Of a DNA stretch of 64,000 nucleotides, positions 36,676-47,640 are shown in pieces. Location: positions 5,662,501 to 5,726,500 of the forward strand of contig JAMJFZ010003581.1 in the NCBI GenBank assembly GCA_026225945.1. Reading direction: 5' to 3'. The notes beneath the pieces were generated by a model. The model saw nothing but the letters and a program-made list of their open reading frames with translations, did no database searches and was not told the origin of the DNA. Made by a program: the position numbers and the translations under genes. Numbering within the stretch: position 1 is the first letter of the stretch; each line of letters begins with the position of its first letter. This stretch comes from Cricetomys ansorgei. Lineage: Eukaryota > Chordata > Mammalia > Rodentia > Nesomyidae.

Positions 36676-36870
36676 TTAAAAGATATTAAGCAGCCTAGCT
36701 AATGCCCTTCATTTACTAAGTAATGGACCATATCGCTCTTTAAATCAAAACTGGTATTAAATGTTGATGTATGAAGAAGAAAAAAAGACAGGAAAACCTA
36801 TGTGGATATAAAAAAAATGTTGAAATCCAAAATTTGAATCAAATAAATGGAAAATAAAATAATATATATA
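36676..36870. other. Unannotated AT-rich gap
   Basis: Short AT-rich stretch with no recognised features. Confidence 0.5.
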
Positions 36871-38095
36871 TAATTACTGGAGACCAGCTCTGGCAAGGAG
36901 ACCAGGGGATATAAAGGAGGTGTGAAGTTGATGGAGAAAAAAGGTAGGGGTCTTTTCTTCAGGTCAAAGCAAGCTCTCTGTCTTTATTTTTTCTCATATA
37001 CCTTATAAATCTTTTAATAAAATGTCTCATGTAAAAGGAATCACAATACAATCAGAGATCCTATTTTTCCCAATAAAAGGTTACAAGATTCATAGTTTTA
37101 AAAACATATTATTCCCAAATTCCTACCCATGATTAAATTTCCCACGTGAATTTTTGTTTTCTAACATTCCCCTTATGTTACTACACTACACTTACATAAA
37201 TTCTCATTTAAAAAAAAAAAAAAGCTTTCCCATTACACATTCAAAGAATTCAAGCAAGCGAAACATCTTTTTCAGCCAGTTCCTTTGAACTGGCAGGCAG
37301 CACTTGCAGTTACTAGGAAATGGGTATATGTCACACTATCCTTAATGCAAATTTATTCAGATAATCTATTAAGTTAATCACAGTAAAACAAATGTACAAT
37401 TAACTAAAGAACCTCAATTCCAGGGTCCTTTACCATTCTTAGGTAAATGGAGAATCTTTCCAGCTTACACGCTATATAGCTCTATGTCCCCAAGGCATAC
37501 AGCAAAACCCATCAGTGATTTTACAATTTGTAAAATCAGGAAAAGATCAATATTATGGTCAAGGAAGTCCAAACTTAACAATGGGCACTGTAACTCATTT
37601 GTTTTCACTTGATCTTGAGTCTGTTTTTCATAGGTGAAACTCATGGGCCCTAGCAATTATGCTTTCTCTGTTCTAGCATTCCTAATCCTGACCAAACAAG
37701 TTCCTAACAAAAATATGCTTTCTTCTTAATTTACTGATTCTAAGGCAGCTGTCAAAACATCCTAATTTAACCCTGTAACTATACGTGAAAAACATCTACT
37801 GTTTTAGCTATACATGTTTTTTAGTTATTCTTTCTGGAGTTTCAATAGAGTCACCAATTCAACTGAGTGACACTGCCTTGTCCAGGCGACATTGTTCAAG
37901 GGAAAACCATCACCATTATTATGTGTGCCAGCAACACTGCCCAGGGAGAGACCCCCATAAAACTTTCATACCACAAAAGAGACAAGGAGACCATGGTAGC
38001 AATAATCACAATAAGGCCCAGCAGTAGCAAAAGGCAGGCCAAAGTAACAGTCACCCTGCTAAACAATAGGCTGTCTTCCTGAAGCTCTAATGCTG
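36871..38095 (-). mobile_element. Possible LTR/ERV-derived segment
   Basis: On the minus strand the left end resembles the 3' part of an LTR. An AATAAAGACAGAGAGCTTGC motif (polyadenylation signal plus R/U5-like sequence, about 36,975-36,994) is followed by a CTTTATATCCCCTGGTCTCC stretch. Further into the block (37,860-38,090) composition becomes less AT-rich, and one minus frame encodes a run of about 20 hydrophobic residues, as in a membrane anchor. I find no matching second LTR, no primer-binding site and no clear gag, pol or env motif. This is a suggestion only; parts may be unrelated. Confidence 0.3.
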
Positions 38096-39029
38096 GCTGC
38101 TGTTCCCCTGCACTGTTCCCAGCAATCCATTATCTAAAATATGTATAGAATATACATACATGACCTCACTACTATATCCACATGGCACCTGAATTACTAG
38201 TAACGAAGAAAAACGTAAAAGATATAAGAAGATGCATTTATGGTAAAACCAGGCCATATCCAATTTGTGTTTCCTATAATATTTTACCAGACTTAATCCT
38301 CTGCTTTTTTTAATGACAGCCCCAGGTGGTTTTTTCAAGAGACAGAAACACATCTCTTCCTTATGACATGCTCTTTCATTTGGCAGAAACATCCCAGGAG
38401 TGCATGAATAAAATAACAATCAGAGGAAGTTTAGCAGCTGTGAAAGAATGGATAAATCACAAGAGAAAGGCCCTTTGCTGGTAGACATCAGCACAAATCA
38501 TGAATGTAAGGGCAGTCAGACAAGTTTAATGCAGTGTTTTTTAATAATTAAAAGTTATGCCATTAGTTATATCTCTGGAGCATTGTGTTGCCTGATTATT
38601 TTGATATCTTTAATTAAAGAGTATATATACCCCTAGGTAAATGCTGGGGGATAGTCTCAGAAAGTAGGGCAGACTCATATTAACTAAGTATAGACAAAGT
38701 CCTTAGTTTCTTCTCTGGGGGTAGAAAGGATTTACCAAGTCACTCAATAATGTAGATCTGAATAAGAATGCTCCAATGATATCACCATATAAAGGCACCT
38801 ACTACCTAAGAGCATAGCTCTAATCTTGCACATCAATGCGATATATAAAGTTTGAGTTGGAGAAATCCAAGTTGCTCATCCTTTGAGTGCTTTTCTGCCA
38901 CATGACTCAAGAAACCTGCCCCATTCATAGAGCAAAACTGATATCCTCCAAGTCACGAATCACACAGACATTTACAGTACTATAAGTACTCAGATAGTGT
39001 TTAATGATTAGGATACCATTTTGTAATAA
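38096..39029. other. Unannotated intergenic stretch
   Basis: About 0.9 kb with no recognised repeat. A 110-codon minus frame at 38,087-38,419 has no visible domain. Confidence 0.5.
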
Positions 39030-39138
39030 CTCTTAAGAAGTTAGGGGTGGTGGCAGTTGTGTGCTACAACTGGGGCTCAAATGCATAGCCTGGGTACACT
39101 GGTAAGTTTTCATTTCTGAGCAACAGTCTCAGCCCATA
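39030..39138 (-). mobile_element. B4/ID-type SINE end fragment
   Basis: Plus-strand GGGGTGGTGGCAGTTGTGTG is followed by GGGCTCAAATGCATAGCCTG and the tRNA-like end TTCTGAGCAACAGTCTCAGC, resembling the reversed head of a B4/ID element. It is diverged and the assignment is weak. Confidence 0.4.
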
Positions 39139-39327
39139 ATGTTAGTAGGCAACTCTATTCCATTATAAAACAAGTATCACTGAATCACTGAAAGAAAGAT
39201 AGGAACAGGAGAACTATTTATGGGCAAGAATAGCAGTAGGGATAACAGGGGAATGCAATGGAGTCAGATATGAACACAGTATAATGTGAGGATGAAAATG
39301 TCACAATTACATTTATTATTCAAGTCT

Positions 39328-39368
39328 TAGAGCCTATGGGGACCATTTTTCTTCAAACCACCACAGCA
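39328..39368 (+). mobile_element. End fragment of common rodent repeat
   Basis: AGAGCCTATGGGGACCATTT and CTTCAAACCACCACAGCATA match the right end of the repeat family seen at 8,190. Confidence 0.5.
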
Positions 39369-39383
39369 TAAGCTAACTGAACA

Positions 39384-39415
39384 ATGATGATGATGGTGAT
39401 GATTATGATGATGAT

Positions 39416-39446
<31 letters not shown>

Positions 39447-39459
39447 ATGATGATGATAT
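39384..39459 (+). repeat. (GAT)n(GAG)n(GAT)n microsatellite
   Basis: Compound trinucleotide array: GAT/GGT units (39,384-39,420), eight GAG units (39,420-39,443), then GAT units to 39,459. The His/Pro-repeat frame on the other strand is an artefact. Confidence 0.96.
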
Positions 39460-41390
39460 AACAAAGAGGAGAAAGAACTCACAAAGAAAACAGAAAAGGA
39501 TAGGCAGAGAACCATCGAGAAAATTAGTAGACAATGACGCTATAATTGCAAAGAAGGAAAAACAAAAAGAAGAAAAGACTTCTGTTTTGTTTTGTTTGTT
39601 TTGTTTGAGAAGTCAAGAGGAGATCCACAGTAGAAAATGAAGGAAAGTCATCCAAGAAAGCAATTACTGAAAGATGTTCAATTAGAACTCTAATTAGGAA
39701 AGCAGTAAAGCATTTACTAAAAGTGGTTTCATTTGAGCAGTAAGTGAAGATGCTGAAATGCTGTGAATTATGGAGTAAACAAGGGATGAGGAGGAGCCAG
39801 TGATAGGGAAATTCCAGAGACACTTGTGCTAAAGAAGAGAGCAATTGGGTGGCCTGGATAGAGGCCAAGTAAAGCAACTAGGGAGAGAGAAAAAAACTAA
39901 ATATAGAGGAAAGAGGAGAGATATTTAAGGGCAGTGTGCAAGGGGAAAGTATGAGACAAGGAAGTCTACAATTTGGAAGAGCTAAAATGGTCCCCACAGT
40001 TTCAACCACAGTATTAAGGAGCCACGGGATTATTTCATTAAGGTAGACATTTTTGAGTTAAGTAGAATGAGTTTTAAAACCTTACTTTCTTCATGAAGAG
40101 ATGGCAGAGACAAAAGATTAAGCTGACATCATAAGAAACTTTTGACTTGTCTGAGGTGTTTCCTCCTTATAGAACAAGGTAATGGGCTGACACAATAAAT
40201 TTGCATTAACAGTTTCAAAGAACATCTAGAAGATTAGTCTGTTTACTCACACAGACACATCAGGGTCTGAATATGCAGCTTCTCATGCTTAGGAAAAGCA
40301 TTACTCAAGTGATTTGCCAGTGTGTGCCCTTCCTAACAAGTTCTTCCTCAAGGCCTGGGTCACCTTGGTCATGGCCTGCATTAAATCTTGACACACTGTT
40401 AGTAAGTCTTGTGACGAAGAACACCAAGTTTTCCCTCCACAAGGGCACTGTTAGAAAGAACACCCTATTCTTGTTTAATTAACATTGATTTTCTTCAAGC
40501 CAGCTATTACCCTCGGGTCTTAGCTTTTTTTTTGTATTCCTTGAAATGGGGAAAACATTTCACTTGGTAAATCTTATAAAAGCAACACCCTTTCTAATGC
40601 CTTTGATTAGTTAAAGACTATTTGCTCCTTATTTATATTGCATTCATTTTGTGTTTGTATCAGAGCATTATTTTTCTCATTGTCTGAAAACTCTGATGAG
40701 TGGTATCCAACCCATAATGAGGACAAGGATACAATCTCATTCAAATCTGAATATTTGCAAACCAACAGGTGCATGTGTTTGTAGCAATCATCCTAAGGTT
40801 CTTTATTTACAAAGAATGATTTCCTCCATAAAATAGTTCCAAGTAACCAGATACCTGTTCCTAGTAGTCAGTGTGGATCATAAGCTCCTTGCTGCTGCTG
40901 TAGCCCAATGGATTATGGGTGGATGTTAAGGACTACACTTAGACAGGACCCCTTACTGAGTTCAATATTTTCTCGTGAATGCACCACTGTCTTTTCTCTA
41001 TCTGTAGTCCAATGCTATAAATACTAACTGCTTTGACCTAACTAAACTTCACTTCATAATGACACTAGGTTAAGCCTCGTGAGCAGAGAAATTGAATAGT
41101 TTGAGAATTGTTGAATTTTGATATTTCATTGCTAAGTAGTCTAGTAAAAAATAACACTCACGTATCACCTACCTATCCGCAAAGTATGTAGGGAATGAGG
41201 AGTGGAATCATTTGAGATATTTTTGCCCTTGTGTTCTAAGCATCACCCTAAGATATCCTACATTCCAGTAATCAGAAATCCTCATATCTGTCCTGCTCCA
41301 TGATGGACATATCTGTGATAAATCACTATTCAGGATTTAGCCGAATATCAGTTAATAATTAATGGTTACAAAGAAAAGGTAACTGTAGTC
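39460..41390. other. Unannotated intergenic stretch
   Basis: About 1.9 kb with no recognised gene or repeat. A 117-codon minus frame at 39,524-39,877 lacks any domain. Purine-rich DNA dominates 39,780-39,960. Confidence 0.5.
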
Positions 41391-41391
41391 C

Positions 41392-41790
41392 CTCTTGATG
41401 GAATCCCCCTGCCATGTGGCCTAACGCCACCACTCGCCTCTCATCTGGAGTTCCAGGCCACCAGCGACCTGTTCCAGACCAAGAGGCTTGGTGGGGTATG
41501 GCCACCACGTGGCTAGGGGTCGCAGGGCTGTAGGTTTTACCTCATCCTGCTGTGACCTTGGAGAGCCTCCATGAGTCAGCGAGTAGACAAATGACCACCC
41601 GGGACAGGCTTAGGTGGGCATCTCATCTTTATTGGGGCTTTGCGGGTGCCTTTTATGAGGCACGGTTGGGGGTGTGGTCTGTCCACAAGAGTGGGACTGA
41701 TTTGTTGAGGCAGGGGCTTCTGGCGCAGCCTCAGATGAACGCATTTGAGCCTGTGTCCCCAGCCTGCAGAGGCAGACAAAGCATCTTTGC
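41392..41790 (-). mobile_element. CpG-richer LTR-like segment
   Basis: Compared with its surroundings this block is GC- and CpG-rich, including CCAGCGACC, GTCGCAGGG, GAGTCAGCGAGT, CACCCGGGAC and GGCGCAGCC. In reverse orientation it has the order expected of an LTR: a TATA-like CATAAAAGGCACCCG (about 41,645-41,660), then about 25 bp on an AATAAAGATGAG polyadenylation signal, then a GC-richer downstream part. I could not find TG...CA ends with a duplication, or internal retroviral sequence beside it. Family unknown. Confidence 0.4.
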
Positions 41791-42655
41791 TTCAATGAGG
41801 TAGGCAATATTGATATCTAATAATTTAGCTGGGTTTAAGTCAGGACTAAAGTGTGTTACAAAGAACACCTAGCGTCCTCACCCTCTAGAGGTGACCCGGG
41901 ATTCAAGTCAGCTTCAACACACTATAATCCTTGGACAGTCCCACAGGTAACAAAAGTGAAAGTCAAACATAAAACTCAAGTTATTAACAGGCTGTCTCAT
42001 ACCACTACAGCTGACAACAGCAGGAGATGGGGATACCTCAATTCCTAAACAGATTATAAATTTAATTTTCCAAATAACGTGTGGCATTGCTGGATACTGA
42101 CTCAGCAATGGGGAGGACATACTGGCGTTCAGCTCTGAGACAAAAATGCTGTGAGCTCTGACACCAACCAGCGAATGTGTCTGAAGAACCTCAAGAATTT
42201 TGTCCCAAATGGCCCAATCTCAAGTTATTGCACTGGTGCATCCTGCACAGGCTTTACTGACAAAGGAAAATTCTTTCCCCTTTTTGTAGTCTCACCTCTA
42301 TTCCAAAGTACTTTGGTCACTTCTGGTAATTATATATATATATACAAGCTGAGGATTCAGATGAGCCACTGTGGCTGCAACTTAGGGTTATTCCTGTCCA
42401 AGAGCACTACCTGCAGTGTCTTCCTTCCGTCATCAGAGCTGCTGTCTCTGTCCCAAACACTGTCTTGTGATGCTATACCAGACCACTCACTCTTGCTTGT
42501 TGACCTCCCCAGGTCCTGGTCATCTCTATTGTCTGCTATTGACAGCTGTTTCCTCTCTCTAATTTTCACTCTTTTTCTCCTTCCAGACGTAGGGAATTTC
42601 CTAGGTCTTACTGAGTCCTCAGTAAATTAGTATTAGCATGCCGGTTTTATTCTCT
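41791..42655. other. Unassigned, possibly repeat-derived
   Basis: No named repeat. An AT dinucleotide patch lies at 42,330-42,342. The plus-strand 159-codon frame (42,151-42,630) is one of the longer frames in the window. It starts without context, has no recognisable domain and ends just before the Rpl30 retrocopy. I do not call it a gene. Confidence 0.4.
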
Positions 42656-42679
42656 CAAGAATTGGGAAGGAGGTGCTCT
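42656..42679. repeat. Retrocopy target-site duplication, left copy
   Basis: The 24 bp here (starting CAAGAATTGGG, ending GGTGCTCT) recur in slightly altered form at 43,126-43,150 (starting CAAGAATCAAGGG, ending GATGCTCT). They flank the Rpl30 retrocopy exactly where L1-mediated insertion would leave a duplication. Confidence 0.6.
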
Positions 42680-43125
42680 TTTCACTCGCTGGCTATCTTG
42701 GCAGTCCCTTCTTGATGCACAAAGATGGTAACTGCAAAGAAGATGAAAAAGTCTCCGGAGCCAATCAACTCTAAGCTCCAATTTGTTACAAAGTGTGGAA
42801 AGCACGTACTGAGATATCAACAGACTCTGAAGATGATCAGATACGGCAAAGGGAGATTGGTTATTCTCATCAACAACTGCCCAGCACTGAGGAAATCTGA
42901 AATGAAATATTATGCCATGTTGGCCAAAACTGCTCTTCATTACTTCCGTGATGATAATATTGGTCACAGCATGCGGAAATAATAATACAGAGCAAGCACA
43001 TTGGCTATCATTGACCCAGATGACTCTGATATTATTAGAAACACGCCATACCAGACTGGTGAAAAGTAAAACAGGAAAGTTTTTAATTAATAAAACTTTT
43101 CTAGAGCTCAGATAAATTAATAAAG
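42680..43125 (+). pseudogene. Rpl30: Processed pseudogene of ribosomal protein L30
   Basis: A full-length, intronless retrocopy of the mRNA for 60S ribosomal protein L30. The 5' part (42,680-42,724) keeps a CGCTGGCTATCTTGGCAG-like leader. The start codon is at 42,725. The frame runs 85 codons of the normal 115, with clear L30 blocks such as [20 protein letters not shown] and YYAMLAKT. Small deletions and insertions at about 42,960-42,985 shift the frame and put a TAA at 42,980. The rest of the coding sequence continues out of frame (GCTATCATTGACCCAGATGA) to the original stop at 43,067-43,069. A polyadenylation signal AATAAA lies at 43,089. Several substitutions alter conserved residues, so no function is expected. 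Confidence 0.95.
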
Positions 43126-43150
43126 CAAGAATCAAGGGAGGCGATGCTCT
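43126..43150. repeat. Retrocopy target-site duplication, right copy
   Basis: Right copy of the degraded flanking duplication of the Rpl30 retrocopy. The A-rich tail before it has decayed to ATAAATTAATAAAG. Confidence 0.6.
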
Positions 43151-43303
43151 AAGTTCAGCAGCTGCTTTGGGAGCCCTCCATTGTCTCTCTAGTCTTCCAG
43201 TCTCCACAGAACCATGTGTGTGGCATACTTCCCTTTTATTTAGGTTAATAAAAAAACAAACAAACAAACAAATAATCCATAACAAAACTACAAAAGAGGT
43301 GCT
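43151..43303. other. Unannotated gap with (CAAA)n
   Basis: Short gap containing an AAAC/CAAA run at 43,250-43,272. Confidence 0.6.
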
Positions 43304-43530
43304 TTGTTTTTGTATTTGTTTTGTTTTGTTTGGAAGCAAGATCTCCTATACCAAAGGCTGGTCCTGAATTTCTTTTCCATTTCAGGATGACTTTGAACTT
43401 CTGATGATCCTGCTTCCACCTCTCAAGTGTTAACACATCCAGTATCAGTAGCTGGGGCACTAGCGATCCTTCTCAGACATTCATACATGCTAAGCCAGTA
43501 TCCCACCAACTGAGCTGCATCTCCCGCCCT
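43304..43530 (-). mobile_element. B4 SINE
   Basis: Reversed B4. The plus strand begins with a T-rich tail, then the reversed B1-like half (AAGCAAGATCTCCTATACCA, GATGACTTTGAACTTCTGAT, CCTGCTTCCACCTCTCAAGT). It ends with the reversed tRNA-like half (CATACATGCTAAGCCAGTAT, CCACCAACTGAGCTGCATCT, CCCGCCC). Confidence 0.8.
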
Positions 43531-43684
43531 GGGTTGTTTGCCAGTGTCTGACATATGTTATGTTATGAATCAACTTAAACCATAATTCAAAATATCTTTT
43601 CCAGAATCTTACATAGCTCTCTTTCAAGATTTGGCTCCATTGCTGTGTTCTTTTCATATATATTTCAAGATTAATATTAATTTT
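43531..43684. other. Unannotated gap
   Basis: Short gap between two SINEs, with nothing recognised. Confidence 0.5.
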
Positions 43685-43870
43685 CTTCGTGTATATGCAT
43701 CCATGTGCGTATTTTTATACAGGTGCCGACAGAGGCCACAAGAGGGTGTCGGGCTTTTGAAGCTAGAGTTAAAGGCAGTTGTGAGCTGCCCATTGCGGTG
43801 CTGAGACCAGAATAGCAGTTCTCCTTGTGAGCAGCAAATGCTTTTAACAGCTGCTCTGTCTCCCCAGCCC
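43685..43870 (-). mobile_element. B2 SINE
   Basis: Reversed B2: plus-strand GACAGAGGCCACAAGAGGGT, GAAGCTAGAGTTAAAGGCAG, TTGTGAGCTGCCCATTGCGG, ending AACAGCTGCTCTGTCTCCCC and AGCCC (the reversed head). Confidence 0.9.
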
Positions 43871-44199
43871 TAATTCTTGGGTTCTTTGCTGTGTTTCCCA
43901 CAGTATTACAGACTTTCTTCTGTTTCTGTGCAGCCCTAAACAATTTCTCCCAATCCAGAAAGAACTTCATTCTCTTTACTTTAAAGAAAATTTGTCATAT
44001 TTACTCTGGATAGATTTCTTAAATCATTTCTTCACAACTAATCAGTGTTCACAATGGAACGAATGACTCTTGATTCATTTAAGCCAATCAGAATCCTCTC
44101 CTGAAATTATAAATTTGAAGACTTTGACAGAGGGCGAAAGAATCCAAAAGTAGTATGAGATGTGATACCAAGAACTCTTAAGAACAATAAAGGAAGATA
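43871..44199. other. Unannotated gap
   Basis: About 330 bp with no recognised feature. Its right part may already be worn L1 3' UTR. Confidence 0.45.
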
Positions 44200-44715
44200 A
44201 ATGCATCTACTGCATGCCTGCACCAATTCCTAGCAATAAAAGCAAACAAACAGGTAAAATCTCATTCCTAAGAAAGAGGGTTACATAACTCAAAGCAACA
44301 ACTGACATCTCCAACTTATCCTGGCTATTGTTCTTTGTTGCAATTCCAATGAGCGTGACAAACTGGATGAGGAAAAGCCTAAAAGGCTTCAACTCTACCA
44401 AAAAAAAGTAGGTAACAGTAAAGCCAGGAAAGGGAGATGTGGTCTTTCCCAGGAAACACCAACTGGATGTTCGGTGCCAAATAGTCAGCGCTGAAAACAT
44501 ACATACAACTAACATTATACTAACTCAGAGATTACATTTCTAATATATATGTATTTGAAAATACATATATGCAAACAATAACAATTAGTACAGTAAGAGG
44601 CCATCCATCAATTTGAGGGAGAGTGGGGAAGGGTACATGGGAGGGTTTGGATGGAAGAAAGGAAAGAGAGAAATGTAATTAAATTATAATCTTGATAATA
44701 AACAAAAAAAAATTC
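44200..44715 (+). mobile_element. L1 3' UTR and end
   Basis: Forward L1 3' UTR: CCTGCACCAATTCCTAGCAA, CATCTCCAACTTATCCTGGC, GGAAACACCAACTGGATGTT, GCCAAATAGTCAGCGCTGAA, AACATACATACAACTAACAT. The end has ATCAATTTGAGGGAGAGTGG, AGGGTTTGGATGGAAGAAAG, GTAATTAAATTATAATCTTG and an A tail. The 102-codon minus frame in it is not a gene. Confidence 0.82.
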
Positions 44716-45588
44716 TGATGGAGCAGAAAAAAAATTTAGGCATGAAACGTATCTTTCTTATAGCCATCCCCATACCCATGTCTACGTGATTCAGTCCAAG
44801 GACAGTTAAGTTCTTCTATCCCTGATGACAACACTCTTCTGGATAACTATTAAGTATTTGCAAAGAAGTTCATATCTATTGATGAGAAGGTACCTTTTTG
44901 TTTTATAACCTAATGTGTATCTGGCCTAGGAATAAATGGGCGTTCAGAAATCCATTTGCACATGATCTCTGACTGTCAGTGCTACAAAGACCAAATTAGT
45001 ACTGCCAGAGACAGGGTAGTTTGCCAGAGCATGAAATAATGACACTCATTCCTCCCACTCTTGCTCCTTGCACCATAAAATACATCATCTAAGGAGCAAT
45101 TAGCCTGAGTAAATGATAGTGTTATTTTTCTCTGAACACTTTGTCAATTTCCTATCAAAAATTCTAGATTAGATCTCAGGAATTCATCCTTGCGTGGTAG
45201 TTTTACATTGACATCTGAGCATGTTTGCTCTCTGTACCTTGTTTGCCATTCATCTATATTCACTTGGTAAAAGAGAGTGGGTATTAATAAGTTAATACGC
45301 ATCTACCTTTCAATTACAGTTATCTCCAGACACTGCTCATGGGAATTTAACACTAAGAGAAATGCCTACGTTTCCATTTTTCAAACTGTATATCATTCAG
45401 TACCTTCAATTCATTATAGATCTCAACCAATGATGGAATACCCACAAAGCAAAATGGTATTGTGAAAAAGAATTAGAATCCTCTAAACACTCAGTTTGTG
45501 TGTTGCTTCCTTAGGATGGAAAGGGAATCATATTTTCTCCCTTTTAGTTCCTTTTATCCAGAAATGGTGATAATTAAAGGCATTCCTT
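44716..45588. other. Unannotated intergenic stretch
   Basis: About 0.9 kb with no recognised features. Confidence 0.5.
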
Positions 45589-45790
45589 GGGGGTTGGACA
45601 GATGGTTTATCAGTTTAGAGTGCTTGCTGCTCTCCAGAGGGCCCAAGTTCGGTTCCCAGCAAACACATCAGCAGGACTCATGACTGCCTGTACCTCCAGA
45701 TTCAGGGGGTCTCAATACCCTATTCTGGACTCCATAGGCACTAAATCCACAGGTGCATATACTCACACACAGACACACAAATATAACATA
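45589..45790 (+). mobile_element. B2 SINE
   Basis: Forward B2: GGTTGGACAGATGGTTTATC, AGTGCTTGCTGCTCTCCAGA, GGGCCCAAGTTCGGTTCCCA, TACCTCCAGATTCAGGGGGT, TATTCTGGACTCCATAGGCA, then CACACACAGACACAC. Confidence 0.92.
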
Positions 45791-46639
45791 ATAGTGGAGT
45801 CATATATAAAATGCATCTTTCTGATGCCTAAAGAGAGACAATTCCCTTGTAATTCCTTCAAATGTGATTGTAATCCTCAGTGTTAACAGTGGTACATCAT
45901 GTGGATTGCAGACACCCCTGACTTGGTTTGATACTGTTAAATGACAATGCTGCTCATGACTGTACTGTCCCTCTCTGCGTCCATAACTCAGCTACCATGA
46001 GGGAAATCTCAGGATATTCTTAAAAATATCCGAACAGTTATCTTCCAAAGTGCTGAAGCTTATTGAAAAAAATTAAATGAGAGCTGTTGAAAACAAGAAG
46101 AGTCTAACAAGACAGCAATGAAATGTAATATAGACTGTGTGGGCTTGTAGAAAAGGAAAGGAAAGGCACTAGTCAAGAGGAAAGCCTAAGTAGATAAAAT
46201 ATAGAACTTTGAAAATTATTATCTGTTAACGTTTTTTATTGTAAAATTTACAGTATACATTGCTGACAATAAAGAAAATAGAACTCTATTAATACTTTTC
46301 CTACAAATCTAAAACTGGTAAAATGCATTTTTTTCAAATATATTTAAATAAAATACCTGAAAAATTTTAAAGGATATGAAACAACTTCTCTGGAATCAAC
46401 TTCCTTTCCTACTTGTATATTTCTCCTGAGCTGTAGAAGACAGGGATAGACAAATGAAATTCCAGAGATCCATGGAATAAAGAGCATGCTGAGCTCACAC
46501 ATAAGAGGAGACGGGTATCTATAAGGAAGGACCAAGTCTCTACAAAGCTACAAACAGCTATCATACAATGTGCTATAAACTATGAGCCTGATCTATATTA
46601 ACTTGCTACATTTATAAACATATCTATAGCAGTCCTGTG
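45791..46639. other. Unannotated intergenic stretch
   Basis: About 0.85 kb of AT-rich DNA with no recognised features. Confidence 0.5.
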
Positions 46640-47032
46640 TATGTTTATGTGTGTGTAGATGCATGTGTATGCTCAGACACATGTCTAGTTGTGTGTTCAC
46701 ATGTTTTGATGCCCACAAGACAAATGATCTTGAATATCATTATTCAGGGGCCATCCATCTTGTTTTTGTTTGTTTTTGTGTTTTTGAGACAAGGTCTCTC
46801 ATGAGTTTCCTAATTCCACTAGACTGACTGGCCGTGTAGCACCAGAAATCTCCCTCTCTGCTTCAACAGCCAGTGGTGGGGACTATAAGAGTATACCACC
46901 ATAACAATATAACACCATTTCAATCTTTCTATCCTGGGTTCTGGGGGTTCAGGTCCTCATGCTTGTGTAGCAAGTGCTTTTAGTGAAGGTATTAGCAATA
47001 TTAATGACAGCCAGTTGAGCTACAGAGGTCAG
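46640..47032 (-). mobile_element. Composite rodent SINE, near full length
   Basis: Same family and orientation as 9,428-9,757, and more complete. It has a TG-rich start (GTGTGTAGATGCATGTGTAT), GATGCCCACAAGACAAATGA, and the core TTTTTGAGACAAGGTCTCTC. AGACTGACTGGCCGTGTAGC, GTGGTGGGGACTATAAGAGT and GGTTCTGGGGGTTCAGGTCC follow, then TCATGCTTGTGTAGCAAGTG and the worn head CAGTTGAGCTACAGAGGTC. Confidence 0.72.
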
Positions 47033-47283
47033 AAGTCATTTTTCACTATTACCAAACCTCATTCCAGGAATTAACCTGTCCTATTAACTAAAATGTAAAC
47101 TTGCAGCTCTTTCAAGCTACAACTATGAAAGAATAAAAATAAACAGGGATTTCTCAAAAGATTATGAATTATTGTCTAAAGAACTATTTTTTTTTTAGTT
47201 TAGTTTACTTTTTTGAGAATTCAGAGATCTGTCCTGCCTTTGCCTCCCAAGAACACTAGCTTGAAATGCCCTCTTGCCCAACT
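47033..47283. other. Unannotated gap
   Basis: Short AT-rich gap with nothing recognised. Confidence 0.5.
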
Positions 47284-47381
47284 CAGAAAGAAAGACAGAA
47301 AGAAAGAAGGAAGGAAAGAAAGAGAGAGAATAAATAAGGAAGGAAACAAGAAAGGAAGGAAGAAAGAAAGGAAGGAAAGGA
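47284..47381 (+). repeat. (GAAA)n/(GGAA)n polypurine tract
   Basis: Nearly 100 bp of almost pure purine with GAAA and GGAA units and one short AATAAAT-like break. The overlapping Lys/Arg-rich and Phe/Ser-rich frames are artefacts. Confidence 0.95.
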
Positions 47382-47640
47382 AGTACCATATGATCCAGCT
47401 ATACCAGTCCAGGGTATTCCAAAGATTTGCATATCCTACACTAGAGATATCTGTACATCCATATTCACTGCTGATCTATTCACAATAGCCAGAAAATGGA
47501 AACAGCCCTGATGTCCATCGACTCCACTGATACTGCAATGTGTTGTATTTACACAATGGACTCTTAGTCAGCTGTTCAGAAAAGTGAAATTATAGAAGTG
47601 TTCAATCCGAGAGAAGTAACCCAGGCCCAGAAAGAGAAGC
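47382..47640 (+). mobile_element. L1 ORF2-3' region fragment
   Basis: Forward L1 piece from the late ORF2 region: AGTACCATATGATCCAGCTA, CTATTCACAATAGCCAGAAA, ATGGAAACAGCCCTGATGTC, TACACAATGGACTCTTAGTC, AGCTGTTCAGAAAAGTGAAA, then AGAAGTAACCCAGGCCCAGA. It is truncated at both ends and lacks its 3' UTR. Confidence 0.78.

Noticed and set aside
42151..42630. 159-codon plus-strand open frame
   Set aside because: No recognisable domain and no promoter or splice context; one of the longer frames but not outside chance, and it may be in repeat-derived DNA.
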